Notes: generated by a model not told the origin, from the letters alone. DNA of 64,000 nucleotides from Chara braunii (GCA_003427395.1 BFEA01000028.1:1249521-1313520); one strand, 5' to 3'; positions 1 through 10,317 are shown, counted from the stretch's first letter. A program made the numbers and translations.

Positions 1-1195
1 CAGTTCGTGTCGATGTCGATCCAATAGTTTTGCCAATCTGCATTAGCGGCCATGCCGATGCTGTCGCGATAATAGTTCCATACCAGTTCCGTTCCAGTAA
101 GCGTACCAATGCCGGATCCGAAGAAACGCTCTGATTTACCGCCGCCTGCACTATTATCATACCGCTCGGTGCCGAGTGTCGTACCGTGCAATAATGCATT
201 GTAATAATACCGAGCGTGTCCCGAACCAGAGTATCGTGCCCGAATCGACCGAGCGGTAACACCCAAGCAATAAAGCCCAATCAAAATAGCACCGGTGGTA
301 ATCCCGCGTCGGGCATCCATCCCGCACTCACTCACTACACCCTGATTGGAACAATGTGGCGCTTAAGCAAATAAGGTAAGTTTAGCATGTCAAGCGGCAA
401 TCTCGATTATCGAAAAATTGAGAGAGTCGTTAGAATCAGGGTCGTTAGAATCAGGGTAAATAAATGATTCGGAATTAAACCCCCTCGCGAATAATTAAGT
501 AAAAATTAGTTAATTATCAGATAATCGTGGGTTTCCTTCTCGTTTTATTATTTTTAATTATTTTTCTTATTTCTTAGTTCCATTATCGAAAATAACGAAA
601 ATAAAAACAATCTTGTCAAAAATAAATTCCGATGGACTTCAATTCAATAACGTAAATTTTTTGTTTTCTTTTTCTTTTATGGCCTTGATCCCTTTTTTTT
701 ATTTTTAACTCTATTGTCATAAATTCCAATAATTGAGGGCGGTCCCATTAAAAATCAAATATCAAAGATTTTGAATAAATTAATGAATATTCTGTTTTTC
801 TCTTCTCTTCTTTTGTTTTTAATTTATTTTCTCATTTTTAATTTTGATATCAAAATTGATGATATCCGAGGTCTCACTTCTGCGCCAGTTGTGGAGTGTA
901 AAAGGACCACGCCTAAGCCTATCTCCATCTTGCTGTTCAGCAGGCGGCTGTCCCGGAAATTGGCTAAATGCGGCGGTATTAAGATAGACGCCGCCGCGGT
1001 AGAAGAGGTCGTCCTTCTTGTCAATTTCGAGAGTTAGTCTCAACGGTCGTCATATCTAATTTTAGGGATACTCGGGGTACCCCTAATTTTTGTTGCCTGG
1101 TCAAACCAGAGTACCGTCATTGCACGGACTTGTCTTTGAGCCTAAGTCCCTAAGCCGCAAATTTCAGGCGGCTCACTGCTTGTGGCCACCTGACA
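1..1195 (-). repeat. 3' LTR (partial; continues left of window)
   Basis: Direct repeat of 18428-19622. The minus-strand terminus begins TGTCAGG at 1195, identical to the terminus at 19622. A 16-bp segment (GTCGTTAGAATCAGGG) is tandemly doubled here near 430-462 but single in the other LTR, so the two copies have diverged after insertion. The short AT-rich ORF at 771-1037 recurs in the other LTR and is not a credible gene. Confidence 0.9.
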
Positions 1196-1508
1196 GTTAG
1201 CCCGGACCACTTCTCGACGCCCCCATCGAGCCCTATCCACTTACGTCAAACGAAGCGGACGAGCTTCAGGGTGATTGCCCGTAAAGGACGCCCACGTCAG
1301 CGTTTAATTGTCTTATGTTTCAGTTTGTTACGAGTTCTGGGGCTAAGAAGATGCTTCTTGACTTCCCTTTTTCTTCGGGAATTTGGCCTGGATAGGATTC
1401 TCTCTCTCTATTGACGTTGGTCCGAGAAAGGTGTCGACTCGTTAACTTGTCTAATACGAACTCTCCGTCTGGCTCTCCTGAGCACGAATAACCATTTCTT
1501 CCTTTTTC
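1196..1508 (-). other. 3' untranslated end of the gypsy internal region
   Basis: Stretch between the integrase C-terminus and the 3' LTR. A polypurine tract is expected directly before TGTCAGG, but the adjacent minus-strand sequence is mixed (GGTCCGGGCTAAC). Only a weak purine run lies further in, so I do not call a PPT. Confidence 0.5.
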
Positions 1509-1877
1509 CTATCGCCAACCCTTTGACCTTTCTTCTCTCCACCCTCTTCCTCTTCTTGGAACTCTCTCCTGCCTCATATCGTCTCGAGGGGGCTTCATCC
1601 TCCATTTTGGCCTTCCCTTTCCCTTTCGGGCTGTCAGCGGTAAGGTGGGTGCAGGCCTGGGTCTAAACAGCTTTAACCTAGCACCCGCCACTGGGTCCTT
1701 CCACTTGGATCCGTCTAATTCTGCTATCATATAGGCACCCCAGTCGAGCGCCTCAACCACTCTGTAAGGTCCCATCCATCTGTTGGCGAGTTTTCCGGTC
1801 CAGGTCCTTTCGAGAGCTGCGTCGTAGAGAAGGACCATATCTCCTACGCTCACCCTCTCTTTCCTGATCCACCACAC
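1509..1877 (-). pseudogene. Integrase C-terminal domain fragment (gypsy pol)
   Basis: 122-residue open segment. It starts WWIRKERVSVGDMVLL, a typical start of the gypsy integrase C-terminal beta-barrel, and contains WMGPYRVVEAL, which matches the GPY/F motif. This domain binds DNA or chromatin during integration. The tail is very rich in Arg and Lys, with no recognisable chromodomain. It is in the same frame as the integrase core, but the roughly 280 bases between them need other frames, so the gene is interrupted by at least two indels. Identity as gypsy integrase is firm; functionality is unlikely. Confidence 0.85.
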
Positions 1878-2156
1878 CCTTATCTCATCTCTCTTTACCT
1901 TTGTCCCTCTCCACTGCCAGACGATCTGCTGTTGTCCTAAGGTTGTCTTCCAAACCGTAGGCTATCTGTCTTGCTCGGGCAGCTATTAGTTCCTCTCTGG
2001 ACATCCTTTCCGCTCAGTCGACGGTTGTCCAACTGTCGACGTGAAACTCTACTGGAATGGACAATGTCGCCCGAACCACAAGGTGTATGGTGGGTATCCA
2101 GTGCTAGCACGGACCGTGACGTTGTCCGCCCATATTGCGTATTGAAAATATCGTGG

Positions 2157-2567
2157 TCAATCGATGTCCTCACCTTTGCACCACTTGGATAGTGACGCTA
2201 TCAGAGTCTGGTGTCCCCTCTCTACTGGTGAGTTCGACTGTGGGTGGTAGGCGGTGGCTATTGAAACTCTCGCCCCGGCTCTCTTAACCACATTCTGAAC
2301 CTCCTCGGCTAGAAATTCCGCCCCTCTATCCATCACTATCTTGCTGACACAACCATAGCTAGATAAGTACTCTAGGACGAAGTTCTTCACTTCCCTAGCC
2401 GACTTACTCCTGATAGGTCTACCATCCATGAATCCAGTGAAGTCGTCTCGTATGTTCACAACATAGTTCATATTGCCTATTCCTTTCGGCATCTTCACCA
2501 GATCGATGTGTACCTTCTCTCCTGGCCTAGTCGGATAGGATGGATGAAGTGGCTCTTTGTATTTCAC
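2157..2567 (-). pseudogene. Integrase catalytic core (DDE) of the gypsy element
   Basis: 136-residue segment carrying the retroviral-type integrase triad in order: Asp in HIDLVKM, Asp in IVMDRGAEF, and Glu in NSPVERGHQ. These residues bind the metal ions used for strand transfer of element cDNA into the host chromosome. The spacing between the second Asp and the Glu fits the D-D-35-E pattern of rve domains. The triad is intact, yet the flanking frames are shifted on both sides. The upstream HHCC zinc region is not recognisable as a unit. Confidence 0.9.
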
Positions 2568-2596
2568 AAGAGCTCTCTTCTAACACTCCTCGGAGG

Positions 2597-2926
2597 TTAT
2601 ACAGTATCTCTCGACATCCTTATACTGTCCCTCCCACCAGTACAGTCTACGTACCTTTTCGTAGGTTCCTTTGACTCCTCTATAACCTCCGACCCGACTG
2701 GTCTTCGAAATAGATGACCCGCTCTAAGGCAGTACTGGGTTGCTTGTCTCCGGACATTTGAATCTTGACTCTCCTCTCCTGACAAGTGTAGCCCGATTGT
2801 TCGATATTTGCCCTCGTAAAGGTTAACCAAAAATCGATCGGCGCGTCTCGGTTCCGCCATTGTCACGGCTCCAACTACTATCGGGCGCTCGGCCTCAAGA
2901 GGGAACCGAGAAAGCCAATCCGCCAC
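2597..2926 (-). pseudogene. RNase H to integrase linker fragment
   Basis: 109-residue segment beginning MADWLSRFP, the conserved end of gypsy RNase H (ADxLSR), followed by a linker. YCLRAGHLFRRP matches the strand that usually precedes the integrase HHCC zinc finger, but the finger itself is lost to frame changes. It lies in a different frame from both the RNase H and the integrase core, so it is part of a decayed pol. Confidence 0.75.
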
Positions 2927-3185
2927 GACATTTTTAGTACCCGATATTCTCTCAACTGTGTAATCATAGAGTCGAATCCGTATTAACCATCGTGCGATGG
3001 TCGGGTCCGTTAGATTAAAGTCCTTCTGGAGGACTGCTCGGCCTCAAGAGGGAACCGGGAAAGTCAATCCGCCACGGCATTTTTAGTACCCGATATTCTC
3101 TCAACTGTGTAATCATAGAGTCGAATCCGTATTAACCATCGTGCGATGGTCGGGTCTGTTAGATTAAAGTCCTTCTGGAGGACTG
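2888..3185 (-). repeat. 149-bp tandem duplication inside pol
   Basis: The segment starting CTCGGCCTCAAGAGGGAACC at 2888 is repeated from 3037 with a few mismatches. The unit covers the end of RNase H and the ADWLSRF motif, so RNase H ends twice. 149 is not a multiple of 3, so the duplication alone shifts the pol frame. It may be a real slippage product or an assembly duplicate, as near the gap at 11 kb. Confidence 0.85.
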
Positions 3186-3786
3186 AGGCAACCGCTATGG
3201 GATCTACTCGTAAGATGAACCGTCGTCCGTAGATATAGTGTCTGAACGTGTCTAGGCACCGCAGAACAGCTAACACTTCCTTCTTGAATTGACTATAGTT
3301 ACGCTCAACAGTATTAAGTGTTCTACGCTCAAATCTTAACGGTCTCTCCTTTCCTTCAGCATCCTTCTGAGATAGCAGACCACCAACTGAACAAGGTCCA
3401 GCATCCGTGGATATCACGAAGGGTCTCCTGGCCTCATCGTCAAAGAACGGCACGCCCAATACGCGTCCCCCTTCCTTAAATTTATCTTTAAGCTCTTGCA
3501 TTGCGAGTTCCTGAGAAGAATCCCAGTACAGTTTCTCAGCCTTCCGAAGGAGCAGCCTCAAAGGCTCAGCCTTCTCTACATACCCCCGTATGAAAATCCG
3601 CCAGTAGCCGACCACCCCCAGAAACTGTCGGACCTTGGTAGCACTATGCAACGGCGACGGCCAGTTTAGGAGTTTGTCTAGCTTCGCAGGATAAAGCCTA
3701 AGATCTTTATAGTTGAGACGGCCCATTGGCTCTTTGTTCTGCTGACCGTCAAATTTGCATCGTCTAACTGTTTGAGTACCGCGCAA
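3064..3786 (-). pseudogene. RT connection and RNase H domain of gypsy pol
   Basis: 240-residue open segment. Residues around 45-60 contain VRQFLGVVGYWRIFI, the RT thumb motif. From about residue 120, FVISTDAGPCSVGGLL carries the first RNase H Asp. LNTVERNYSQFKKEVLAVL carries the conserved Glu, and the later VDP segment fits the DxxP/DH region. RNase H removes the RNA template during cDNA synthesis. The N-terminal part overlaps the RT finger/palm fragment (3678-4091) in another frame, showing a frameshift near 3700-3786. The C-terminus runs into the 149-bp duplication. Confidence 0.88.
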
Positions 3787-4091
3787 ATATCGGTTAGGTG
3801 CTGCTCGACAAATCTCCTAACTCCTGGTACAACTTCTGCCTCATTTTTCTCTACTGGTCCTTTTATAGGGAAGTCATCCAAAAATACTTCAACCTTGTCA
3901 GGAATGAAGTCCTTGAGGACGGCTACCATGGCTCTCTGAAAAACGGCTACCCCATTAGTCCAACTCATAGGGACGACCATCATTTGTATCAATCCCAAAG
4001 GTGTGTACATAGTCGTGAGGTGTCTGTCCCTAGGATCAAGGGGTACCTTATTATAGCCTGATAACATATCACAAACCGAATAAATCGACAT
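3678..4091 (-). pseudogene. Reverse transcriptase palm fragment with FLDD box
   Basis: 137-residue segment with the RT polymerase signatures: DMLSGYNKVPLD (first catalytic Asp), TPLGLIQMMVVPMSWTNG (motif B region, with Met where most gypsy RTs have F-G-L) and VEVFLDDF (the YxDD-type box with both Asp kept). It copies element RNA into DNA. It is separated by frameshift from the N-terminal RT piece upstream (about 4100) and from the thumb/RNase H downstream. Confidence 0.9.
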
Positions 4092-4104
4092 GCCCGCGGC
4101 GCCT

Positions 4105-4392
4105 TCAGCCAGTATGTCGGCGTGAGGTACAGAGCCTACGTCTCGGGATCGTCACCGCGTTGACCTTCTGCAGGTTCTGGATCCACCGGATCTTGCCATT
4201 CGGTTTTCGTAGGAAGAACCATCGATTAGCATAAGTGTTGTCAGATGGCTTTGCTACATGAGAAGCCATCTTCTCTTTCAGGAAAGCGATAACCTCTTCC
4301 TTCTCCTTCTGGGCGTATTTCCACCCTGCGCCATTCCATGGAACGTGTGGAATCGTGTAAATCCTCGCTGGTTTAGCGTAACGAGGGTCCAC
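4105..4392 (-). pseudogene. Reverse transcriptase N-terminal fingers fragment
   Basis: 95-residue segment. RIYTIPHVPWNGAGWKYAQ and the SHVAKPSDNTYANRWFFLRK segment match the gypsy RT start. They lead into NGKIRWIQNLQKVNAVTI, the fingers motif that ends in the conserved K-x-D-x-R-x-L-N block, here degenerate. The frame stays open up to about 4465, so the protein joins an upstream protease-RT linker. A frameshift near 4100 separates it from the palm. Confidence 0.82.
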
Positions 4393-4625
4393 CCTTCCGC
4401 GCTCGGCGTCACTGAAAGCTATGGTCTTATCGCACGTCCTTAAAACTTCTTTGACACGTTCCCGCTCCTATGGGGTTAGATTTCCATCTCCGATGTCCAT
4501 TCCTGCTATCCTCTCTTCCGTTAGGCGCTGCGGCTCCTTTTTTTTCCTTTCTTTAATTTCCTTCGCGATCTCTCCTTCCGATATCCCTTCCAGCGCAGAT
4601 CGCTCGCCGCCCACTGCTGTTGGTT

Positions 4626-5999
4626 TTACGTTCTGAGCCACTCACTTGTGTCGCTTAAGCTGCCCCCCATAGGAGGTTGTGCCCTTAAAAAAGATACTAT
4701 GCCACTAAATTCCTCATTTGACTCCTTTGGATACGAGTTGCCGTCCACTATCATTCGGCTCCCTAAATCCTCCACTTCTATAATCCGGCCTTCTCCTTCC
4801 GTGAGCAGAGGTTCATACTTCTTCTCGCGAAATCGCACCGTGCGGCTGGAGATAGGTAATGATTTAATCCGATCGCTGGGCCCAGCACCCACAGCGAGAG
4901 CTGCTCTGTTTCTCGGGTATCGAGGCTCCACCGTCTCAATCATAACCCGAGTCCCATCTAGCTTCTTAATGGATAGTGTCTGGCTCCCATCTGATCGCTC
5001 TATCGTCACTGCATGCACATGACTCAACCATCTCCGCCCCAAGAGCAGGTCGGAGCTGCAGTTCTTGACTGCAAAGACTTACATGGTCACTCGTACTCCT
5101 TGAACCTCTATGGCTGCCTTGTGACAGACTCCTGTGATCTGTTGCTTCCTCCCATCAGCCGTCTCTATTTCGAATAAGTGTGTCCTATCGAGCCCCAGAC
5201 CAACTTGCTCTGCCAGATCCTCGTCTATAATGACAGCCTCACTGCCATTATCGATCACTGCATCTAGAACGGCTCCGACGTTTAGGATCGCCTCCACGGT
5301 CCCACTACCAAGTATGTAAAACTTGTCCGGAGGGACACCTTCCATCCCATCAAGAAGAACTGTTGCCATGCGATCTGCTCTTGCGGTCACCTCCGATACT
5401 GCTACAGTAGGAGCATCCGCGTTAGGGGCCACCTGAACCTCCTCTGATAGTGGAATGCGAGACTTTCGCGTGATCGTCTGTAACTCGTCTTGAGCCGGCT
5501 TGGATGCAGCCAGATATTCTAGTATAAAGCATTGCATGGGCTGCCGAAGGGCCCATCTCAGTGGCTCGACCGTGTCAATATCATCCAGCGAACTCTTCAT
5601 GAAGAACTTCTTCACTCCCTGCTTTCGTGGTGAAAGTATAACCTCCTCGCCATCGACCCGCTGTCCGTCCTTTTCTGCCATCACATAATCTGTGTCAGTC
5701 TTCCTCGATGCAGACCCTCTTGCCGACTTCGTTGCTGCCACCCTTATGGGTGCAGCTGCCATATCTCCTTCGAAAGTTATCCTAATGCTCTGGCTCCTTA
5801 CCGGCTCTTTTCCCTTACTCGGCCTCACTCTCCTCGCTTCTACATTCTCATTCATCGAAGGGAACATTGATACATCTCCCAAATCACCTGCCCACTTGAT
5901 GTACTTGCGGTCATCAAGCACGACAAGTCCCTCATCTATTGCCCGTTTGAGATCCGGACAATCTCTCTTGATATGATATCTCCTATGCAGTAGACGCAA
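4626..5999 (-). pseudogene. Gag end (CCHC half) and aspartic protease region
   Basis: One frame with an in-frame TAA at 5081-5079. It begins with the second half of a CCHC zinc knuckle (YHIKRDCPDLKR). After an acidic linker of about 200 residues comes DAVIDNGSEAVII, a retropepsin active site with DNGS where DTGS/DSGS is usual. Past the TAA, SSDLLLGRRWLSHV matches the retropepsin LLGR C-terminal motif. The enzyme would cut the Gag-Pol polyprotein. The Asp is kept, but the changed T/S residue and the stop between the two protease halves argue that this copy is inactive. Confidence 0.8.
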
Positions 6000-6109
6000 G
6001 AGTTCCTAGGAGTGGGTGGCCTGTCGTCTACACTCCTCGAAATCGCCCCCCTCACTGCCCTCAGGTCAGGGGACTTGGGATACGGTTCAGATGAGGCACC
6101 ATATCCCCC

Positions 6110-7789
6110 TCAATCATTCCGGCCGCGCGAGTCATTGCGCCGGTCTCCTCCAGATCCTCCTTGGTCATATCGTCCCCGTGAATCATTCCGGTGGTCTCCA
6201 TGGTCGTATCGCCCGCGTGAATCATCACGCCGGTCTCCTCGGTCGTACCTACCCCGCGAATCGTCGCGCTGATCTCCCGCGAATCCCCCGTGGTCATACC
6301 TTCCACGCGAGTCATCTCGACGATCTCCGACTCGATCTCCTCTCTCATACCTGCCTTGCCTGTTTCCATCTCGGTCCGACCTCTCGTATCTGTCGTCACT
6401 GTATCCGTCTCGCCGATCTCGGTCCGACTCCCATCGACCCCGTGGGTCGCTCCTATCCCCATCAACCTCATGTCGAGGACTGCGCGAGTAATCATCCCGT
6501 CTCCTTGCTCGCCCATACGTCTCGCGAACCCTACGGTCTCGGTCTATCTCATCATCCCTTCGTCGCCATGGCTCATTTTCTCTCTCCATTTCCCTTACTC
6601 GATAATCGGTTAGCGTTCGAGGATTTCTATCCTCGACACTCCTCCAGGAATCGGTGTTCCTACGGTCCCACCGAAGTGAATAGGGCCCTCCGGGTTTGTC
6701 CCGGTATGTCGTGGCTCCCATATTGGTCACAATCTCTGTAACATGCCTAGTCAATCCCTTTACCATATCCCTTATCTCCTTCACTTCCTCAGCTACCGCC
6801 TCATTCTTTTCCAACCACGGATAGTCCTTGAAGTCAGGGCATTTATCAGTGGCATACTCTTTATAGAGAGAGAAGTCTCGCCTCCTCATTCCTCTCCATA
6901 CCAGACCCTTGTAGTCGTCTGCCTCTGCCTTTATCGCGAGCTTAAGGACTTCAGGGAAGTCAAGCTTGTCGCGCATAAAATCTCTAAGTATACTCTTTTG
7001 TCTCCTTTTGGACAGGTGTCCAATAAAAATAGTACAGCGCTCGACCTCTGAGATCTTCTGGAAACGCTTTCCGAATGCCCTAACGCTCTCGTCCTCATCT
7101 TGAGTCATGGTCTCAAGGTCCTTGATGGAGTACTTGTTATCCTCCAACTTGTAAAGTTCAATGAGGTTCTTCTTATACGTGGTCCATTTTCCATCCTTCG
7201 GTCGGGCTTCCTTAACTTCCTTGCCAAGACTTGGATCTACATTAAATAGGAAATTTTCCACAATCTCCTCCTCCGACCACTGACTCCGGCTCGCATGAAG
7301 CTCCCACTTCTCCAGATATTCTGTGATGCCATAACCCCTAAAAGTGGGAGGCTCAGAGGCCTTGTGCGTAATAATATAGCGATCCTTACTCTCGTAAGGA
7401 AGCGGATGCGACTCCCCTGTCTTGGGGTCGAAGGCTCGCCTGGGCAGCGCTCTGTCTCTATCTTTGTCCCTCCAATACCTCAAACTCTCTCTCCAGTCGT
7501 CCCTGTGCCTATCCGCCATGGTTTCCCTCCGCTCATACTCGGGGGAGCGTCGTCTCGTCGCTTCTCGTCGACCACTCGAGGTTCCTGTCTTCAATGCCTC
7601 CTCCGGCTCAGTCACGACTGGTTCGACCATTACGTCAGGTTCCCCGTCATTGGTCTGGTCAGCCCATCTCAGAGGTGCTCCCAGCCTAATTCGTTCCTTC
7701 AGTCCCCTCAGTGCACGGTCGGGCAATGTCCTGTACTCCTCTCTTACTTGGCCCGCGATCGATTGTGGCTCCATTGCGTCTGATTCCAT
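6110..7789 (-). pseudogene. gag: gag: retrotransposon capsid/nucleocapsid protein
   Basis: 559 residues from ATG at 7789. About residues 140-330 match a retrotransposon gag capsid domain (PPTFRGYGITEYLEKWELHA, then a helical stretch). The last 150 residues are charged, with repeats of DDSRGRYDHGG type, likely RNA-binding. The ORF stops at TGA 6112-6110 after SRGRND, but the same frame stays open beyond it and reaches CVYC at about 5998, the first half of a CCHC zinc knuckle. The second half lies in the next frame. So gag is really longer: one CGA-to-TGA type stop and one 1-nt shift inside the knuckle split it. The start lies 211 nt after ORF J. Confidence 0.88.
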
Positions 7790-7825
7790 AGACTACTAGA
7801 AGTTGCAGTCGGGCACTCTCACCCC

Positions 7826-7966
7826 GTATAAGCCCAGACCTATGACCGTAGCAGCAGCCCGAACCTATGACAGTAGCAGCAGCCCGGACCTATGACAGTA
7901 GCAGCAGCCCGGACCTATGACAGTAGCAGCAACCCGGACCTATGACCGAACTCGCAGCCCGGACCT
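7826..7966 (-). repeat. 25-bp tandem repeat in the gag leader
   Basis: About 5.5 copies of a 25-bp unit with the core CCCGGACCTATGACAGTAG, lying between ORF J and gag ATG. No ATG occurs on the minus strand inside the repeats, so scanning or reinitiating ribosomes could cross to gag. Whether it acts in translation or packaging is inference. Confidence 0.85.
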
Positions 7967-8000
7967 GTCTACTTGTCACGGTTCGCGTCCGTCTCCAACC

Positions 8001-8093
8001 CTAGCTCTCGGCTGCTCTGATCACTGCCACTAATACTCCGTTCTGGTCGCGGACCTCGTATTCCTCTTCTATCCCAATAATCCCTGTGCCCAT
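8001..8093 (-). CDS. ORF J, 30-residue acidic small protein, unknown
   Basis: ATG at 8093, stop TAG at 8003-8001. It starts 6 nt after the stop of ORF I, in the same close-packed series. The product begins MGTGIIGIEEEYEVRD and is acidic. It is too short for domain recognition and could be chance, but the spacing matches the rest of the cassette. It is the last ORF before the 25-bp repeat and gag. Confidence 0.45.
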   Translation of the reverse strand: MGTGIIGIEEEYEVRDQNGVLVAVIRAAES

Positions 8094-8099
8094 GTAAAC

Positions 8100-8327
8100 T
8101 TATCCTTCGGGTTCTGTCAACAAGGCCGCCCCTCTCCTGATCTGCACTTCACCCGTAACAGGATCCCTTCGCCTGTTGCAGATCGTGGTCCTAAGTCTAA
8201 CCAATGTCTCCTGAGTAGCGCCCCTCAACAGTGCTCGTGCGTCTATCTCCGTCCTCCTCTTAAGACCATCTAGTCCTTCCTGACTCGGGTGACCCTCAAA
8301 CGGAGGGAACTCTCCTCCTATCGCCAT
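8100..8327 (-). CDS. ORF I, 75-residue hypothetical protein
   Basis: ATG at 8327, 46 nt after ORF H. The product is basic in its second half (RRGA, NRRRDP) with an acidic, proline-containing start (GGEFPPFEGH). There is no known domain. It lies in the pre-gag cassette of the gypsy element, same strand. No Cys/His metal motif, signal peptide or membrane segment is visible. Coding status rests on context and packing. Confidence 0.5.
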   Translation of the reverse strand: MAIGGEFPPFEGHPSQEGLDGLKRRTEIDARALLRGATQETLVRLRTTICNRRRDPVTGEVQIRRGAALLTEPEG

Positions 8328-8373
8328 CTCTAGCCGCTCCTCTCACCATCCTGACAAAGTCCACAGTTGGTTC

Positions 8374-8610
8374 CTACTCGTTGTGAGCTAATCCCTTGTC
8401 AGGAATCGGGGGTCTAGGCAGGGTATCGAAAATGGCTATGTCATCACTGACCTCGACTATCTTCCCAAGTGCTTCTAATCTCTGTTTCTCCTCCCTTAAC
8501 TTCCGGGCAACTATCCTCCAGCACCTTGTGTACGTACAAAACTCCTCTCTCTCCCTTGACAAGTATATCCCTATGTGATATGTGTCGAGACCCGGAAAGT
8601 ACACGGTCAT
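8374..8610 (-). CDS. ORF H, 78-residue hypothetical protein
   Basis: ATG at 8610, 21 nt after ORF G. The sequence shows a beta-strand-like start (TYHIGIYLSRE), then a long charged helix (RIVARKLREEKQRLEALGKI), then a proline-rich tail. The strand-then-helix layout resembles the start of ORF D (YTVTVLLRAYID followed by a charged helix), so a shared small fold is possible but unproven. Function unknown. Confidence 0.55.
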   Translation of the reverse strand: MTVYFPGLDTYHIGIYLSREREEFCTYTRCWRIVARKLREEKQRLEALGKIVEVSDDIAIFDTLPRPPIPDKGLAHNE

Positions 8611-8631
8611 AACATAGAATTGGTTGCGCTC

Positions 8632-8799
8632 CTAACCACTGTTCGCTTCCTGATAGGCAACGACGTCATAAGGAACCAGTTCCCTGCGACTAATCCCGCT
8701 TAGTCCCCGTAACAGTCTCTCTCTCTCGTGTGGTAGTGGTCCACTTCATCCACCAAACTTCCATCTCCTCCGCTGCAACTCCTCGGGAGGTAGGGTCAT
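8632..8799 (-). pseudogene. ORF G, 55-residue small protein with one in-frame TGA
   Basis: ATG at 8799 lies 4 nt after the stop of ORF F. The frame runs to TAG at 8634-8632 with one TGA at 8748-8746 (codon 18), flanked by Gly-Gly and Ser-Gly. A single CGA-to-TGA change would explain it. The product is rich in Arg and Glu with no known domain. I include it because its start falls at the coupling distance seen for its neighbours. Confidence 0.45.
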
Positions 8800-8803
8800 C
8801 TGT

Positions 8804-9319
8804 CTAGCATCTGAGACAGGTCAGCGCTATAGCTGCTCGTAATCTCGTCGCCGACAACTCCAATATATCATAGAACGCCTCAAATTCTTCCTCATCTCCA
8901 CTATCCTCTATGGCCTCTAAAGTCTTTATCGATTCCCTCCAGTATCGGTCATGAGCAGTTAGCACCCTGAGTATTGCTCCGTCTACTATAACTCTCCCTA
9001 GCTCTCCAACTCTCCTGGCTTCGCTTATCTTCAACCTCTCAGCCTCTCTGGACGTCTCGTACCACGCCCTTATCTGAGGCCGCCCTTCGAAAGGTGTTAC
9101 GCGAAGTACGTATTTTATCCTTCGTCCTCCTTCCACTCCAATCCAAAGTCCTGTTCCCCTAGCCTCTTGCAGTGCACGGCAAACATACTCTGCCTCCTCA
9201 ACTACGCACAACCTGGTATGGAGCTGGAGCTCTGCAATCACTAACACCAACGGTCCGTCCAGTCTCCCTACCACATGCAATGAGTACCTGTCCCTCGTGT
9301 ATAGTGCAGTCCCGCTCAT
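8804..9319 (-). CDS. ORF F, 171-residue hypothetical protein
   Basis: The start ATG at 9319 overlaps the TGA stop of ORF E as ATGA (9319-9316), the classic arrangement for coupled translation. The N-terminal 50 residues look like beta strands (SLHVVGRLDGPLVLVIAEL), the middle is basic and mixed, and the C-terminal 60 residues are acidic and helical (DSGDEEEFEAFYDILEL). No signal peptide or recognised domain is seen. It belongs to the pre-gag cassette. Its length and amino-acid mix look coding rather than random. Confidence 0.65.
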   Translation of the reverse strand: MSGTALYTRDRYSLHVVGRLDGPLVLVIAELQLHTRLCVVEEAEYVCRALQEARGTGLWIGVEGGRRIKYVLRVTPFEGRPQIRAWYETSREAERLKISEARRVGELGRVIVDGAILRVLTAHDRYWRESIKTLEAIEDSGDEEEFEAFYDILELSATRLRAAIALTCLRC

Positions 9320-9636
9320 GTCATGTTGCTATCCCCCTGCGTTACCTTGTCCTTCGTTGTTACGTCCTCTGCAGACTTTTCCTTAACTCCTTCGCGCGAT
9401 AGGTTCCTAGCCTTTACCCTCTCCTGAAAGTTTGATCTCCACGCCTGGATAATCTCTTTATCCTCCCTGAAGATACTCTCTAACTCTTTTGTCGCGAGCT
9501 CAACCCTACGCAATTTGCCCTCATCCTGGCACGACCCGATCTCCCTTATCTTGTTCCCCAACTCCTTTACCCGGTTCAAGAGTGGTTCTTTAATGCGCTT
9601 TCTCACTCTTCCGACCGCCTCACTTTCCTCTTCCAT
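9316..9636 (-). CDS. ORF E, 106-residue charged helical protein
   Basis: ATG at 9636, 30 nt after ORF D; its stop overlaps the start of ORF F by 4 nt. The product is almost wholly charged helix, with a heptad-like run (RVKELGNKIREI ... LATKELESIFREDKEII), so a coiled coil is likely. That suggests a role in multimerisation or partner binding, which is inference. Lys/Glu-rich, with no metal-binding cysteines and no known family. Confidence 0.62.
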   Translation of the reverse strand: MEEESEAVGRVRKRIKEPLLNRVKELGNKIREIGSCQDEGKLRRVELATKELESIFREDKEIIQAWRSNFQERVKARNLSREGVKEKSAEDVTTKDKVTQGDSNMT

Positions 9637-9666
9637 ACTCTGTCCACATCGTTTTCCAGCTCATCC

Positions 9667-9948
9667 TCATACCCTCGCTCTAGCCTCTGCTACCGTCTCA
9701 TCGTGGTAGTGCTCCACGCGCATATAACCATGAGACCACATCATCACATCATAGGAAATCGAGGTCTGGAAGGTCACCTGCGCCAGTACATCAGCCCTAT
9801 GCTCGAGGATCAAATCCCTAGCTCGTAGTCGGCACTCCCTCACCGTCAAGTCATCATCTATGTATGCTCGAAGAAGTACCGTCACAGTGTACCCTGTGCT
9901 GACCAGTTGCTTATCTAAGCGCATCACAGTTGCCGTTCTCCCCGACAT
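9667..9948 (-). CDS. ORF D, 93-residue hypothetical protein
   Basis: ATG at 9948 follows the stop of ORF C by 3 nt. Residues 14-45 (GYTVTVLLRAYIDDDLTVRE, then a helix ARDLILEHRAD) resemble the early part of ORF B (VRAYIYIDRTAEV followed by KAEDILDAEV). D may therefore be a single N-terminal module of the A/B/C family. The end is charged (EARARV). Function unknown. Confidence 0.58.
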   Translation of the reverse strand: MSGRTATVMRLDKQLVSTGYTVTVLLRAYIDDDLTVRECRLRARDLILEHRADVLAQVTFQTSISYDVMMWSHGYMRVEHYHDETVAEARARV

Positions 9949-10317
9949 TCCCTAAGCTGCGTCCTCGAAGAGAAACCTCACATCCTCCAGCCCCACATAA
10001 TCAATCTCCGGTCGTCTCCTGCAGTGCCTAATCAGATCGACTGGCCTCAAACAGTCCACCCAGCAAGTAGCGTCTATGATGTCGTCAAGCGTCTCTCTGC
10101 TGGGTGGCCCCCACCTTACACAAATGGAGTAGTACGCTTCCCTGAAACGGGGAGCTAAGCCCTCCCAAAGCGCGTAAAGTGTGTGGTCCACTACCTCACT
10201 CAGACGGTCTACACTCCCGTAGGTCTGCCCTATTACGAATGCAGGAAGTCCAAATCGCCAACCCTCTTCCGGGTAGAAGGTCGGATACGGAAGTCCATAT
10301 ACCAAGCGACTCTAGTA

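Noticed and set aside
771-1037. 88-codon ORF shared with 19141-19464
   Set aside because: Shared only because both lie in LTRs of one element; AT-rich, overlapping frames on both strands.
1196-1240. Polypurine tract
   Set aside because: Adjacent sequence is not purine-rich; I could not support it.
6016-6741. 241-codon plus-strand frame
   Set aside because: Shadow of the gag C-terminal repeats on the opposite strand.
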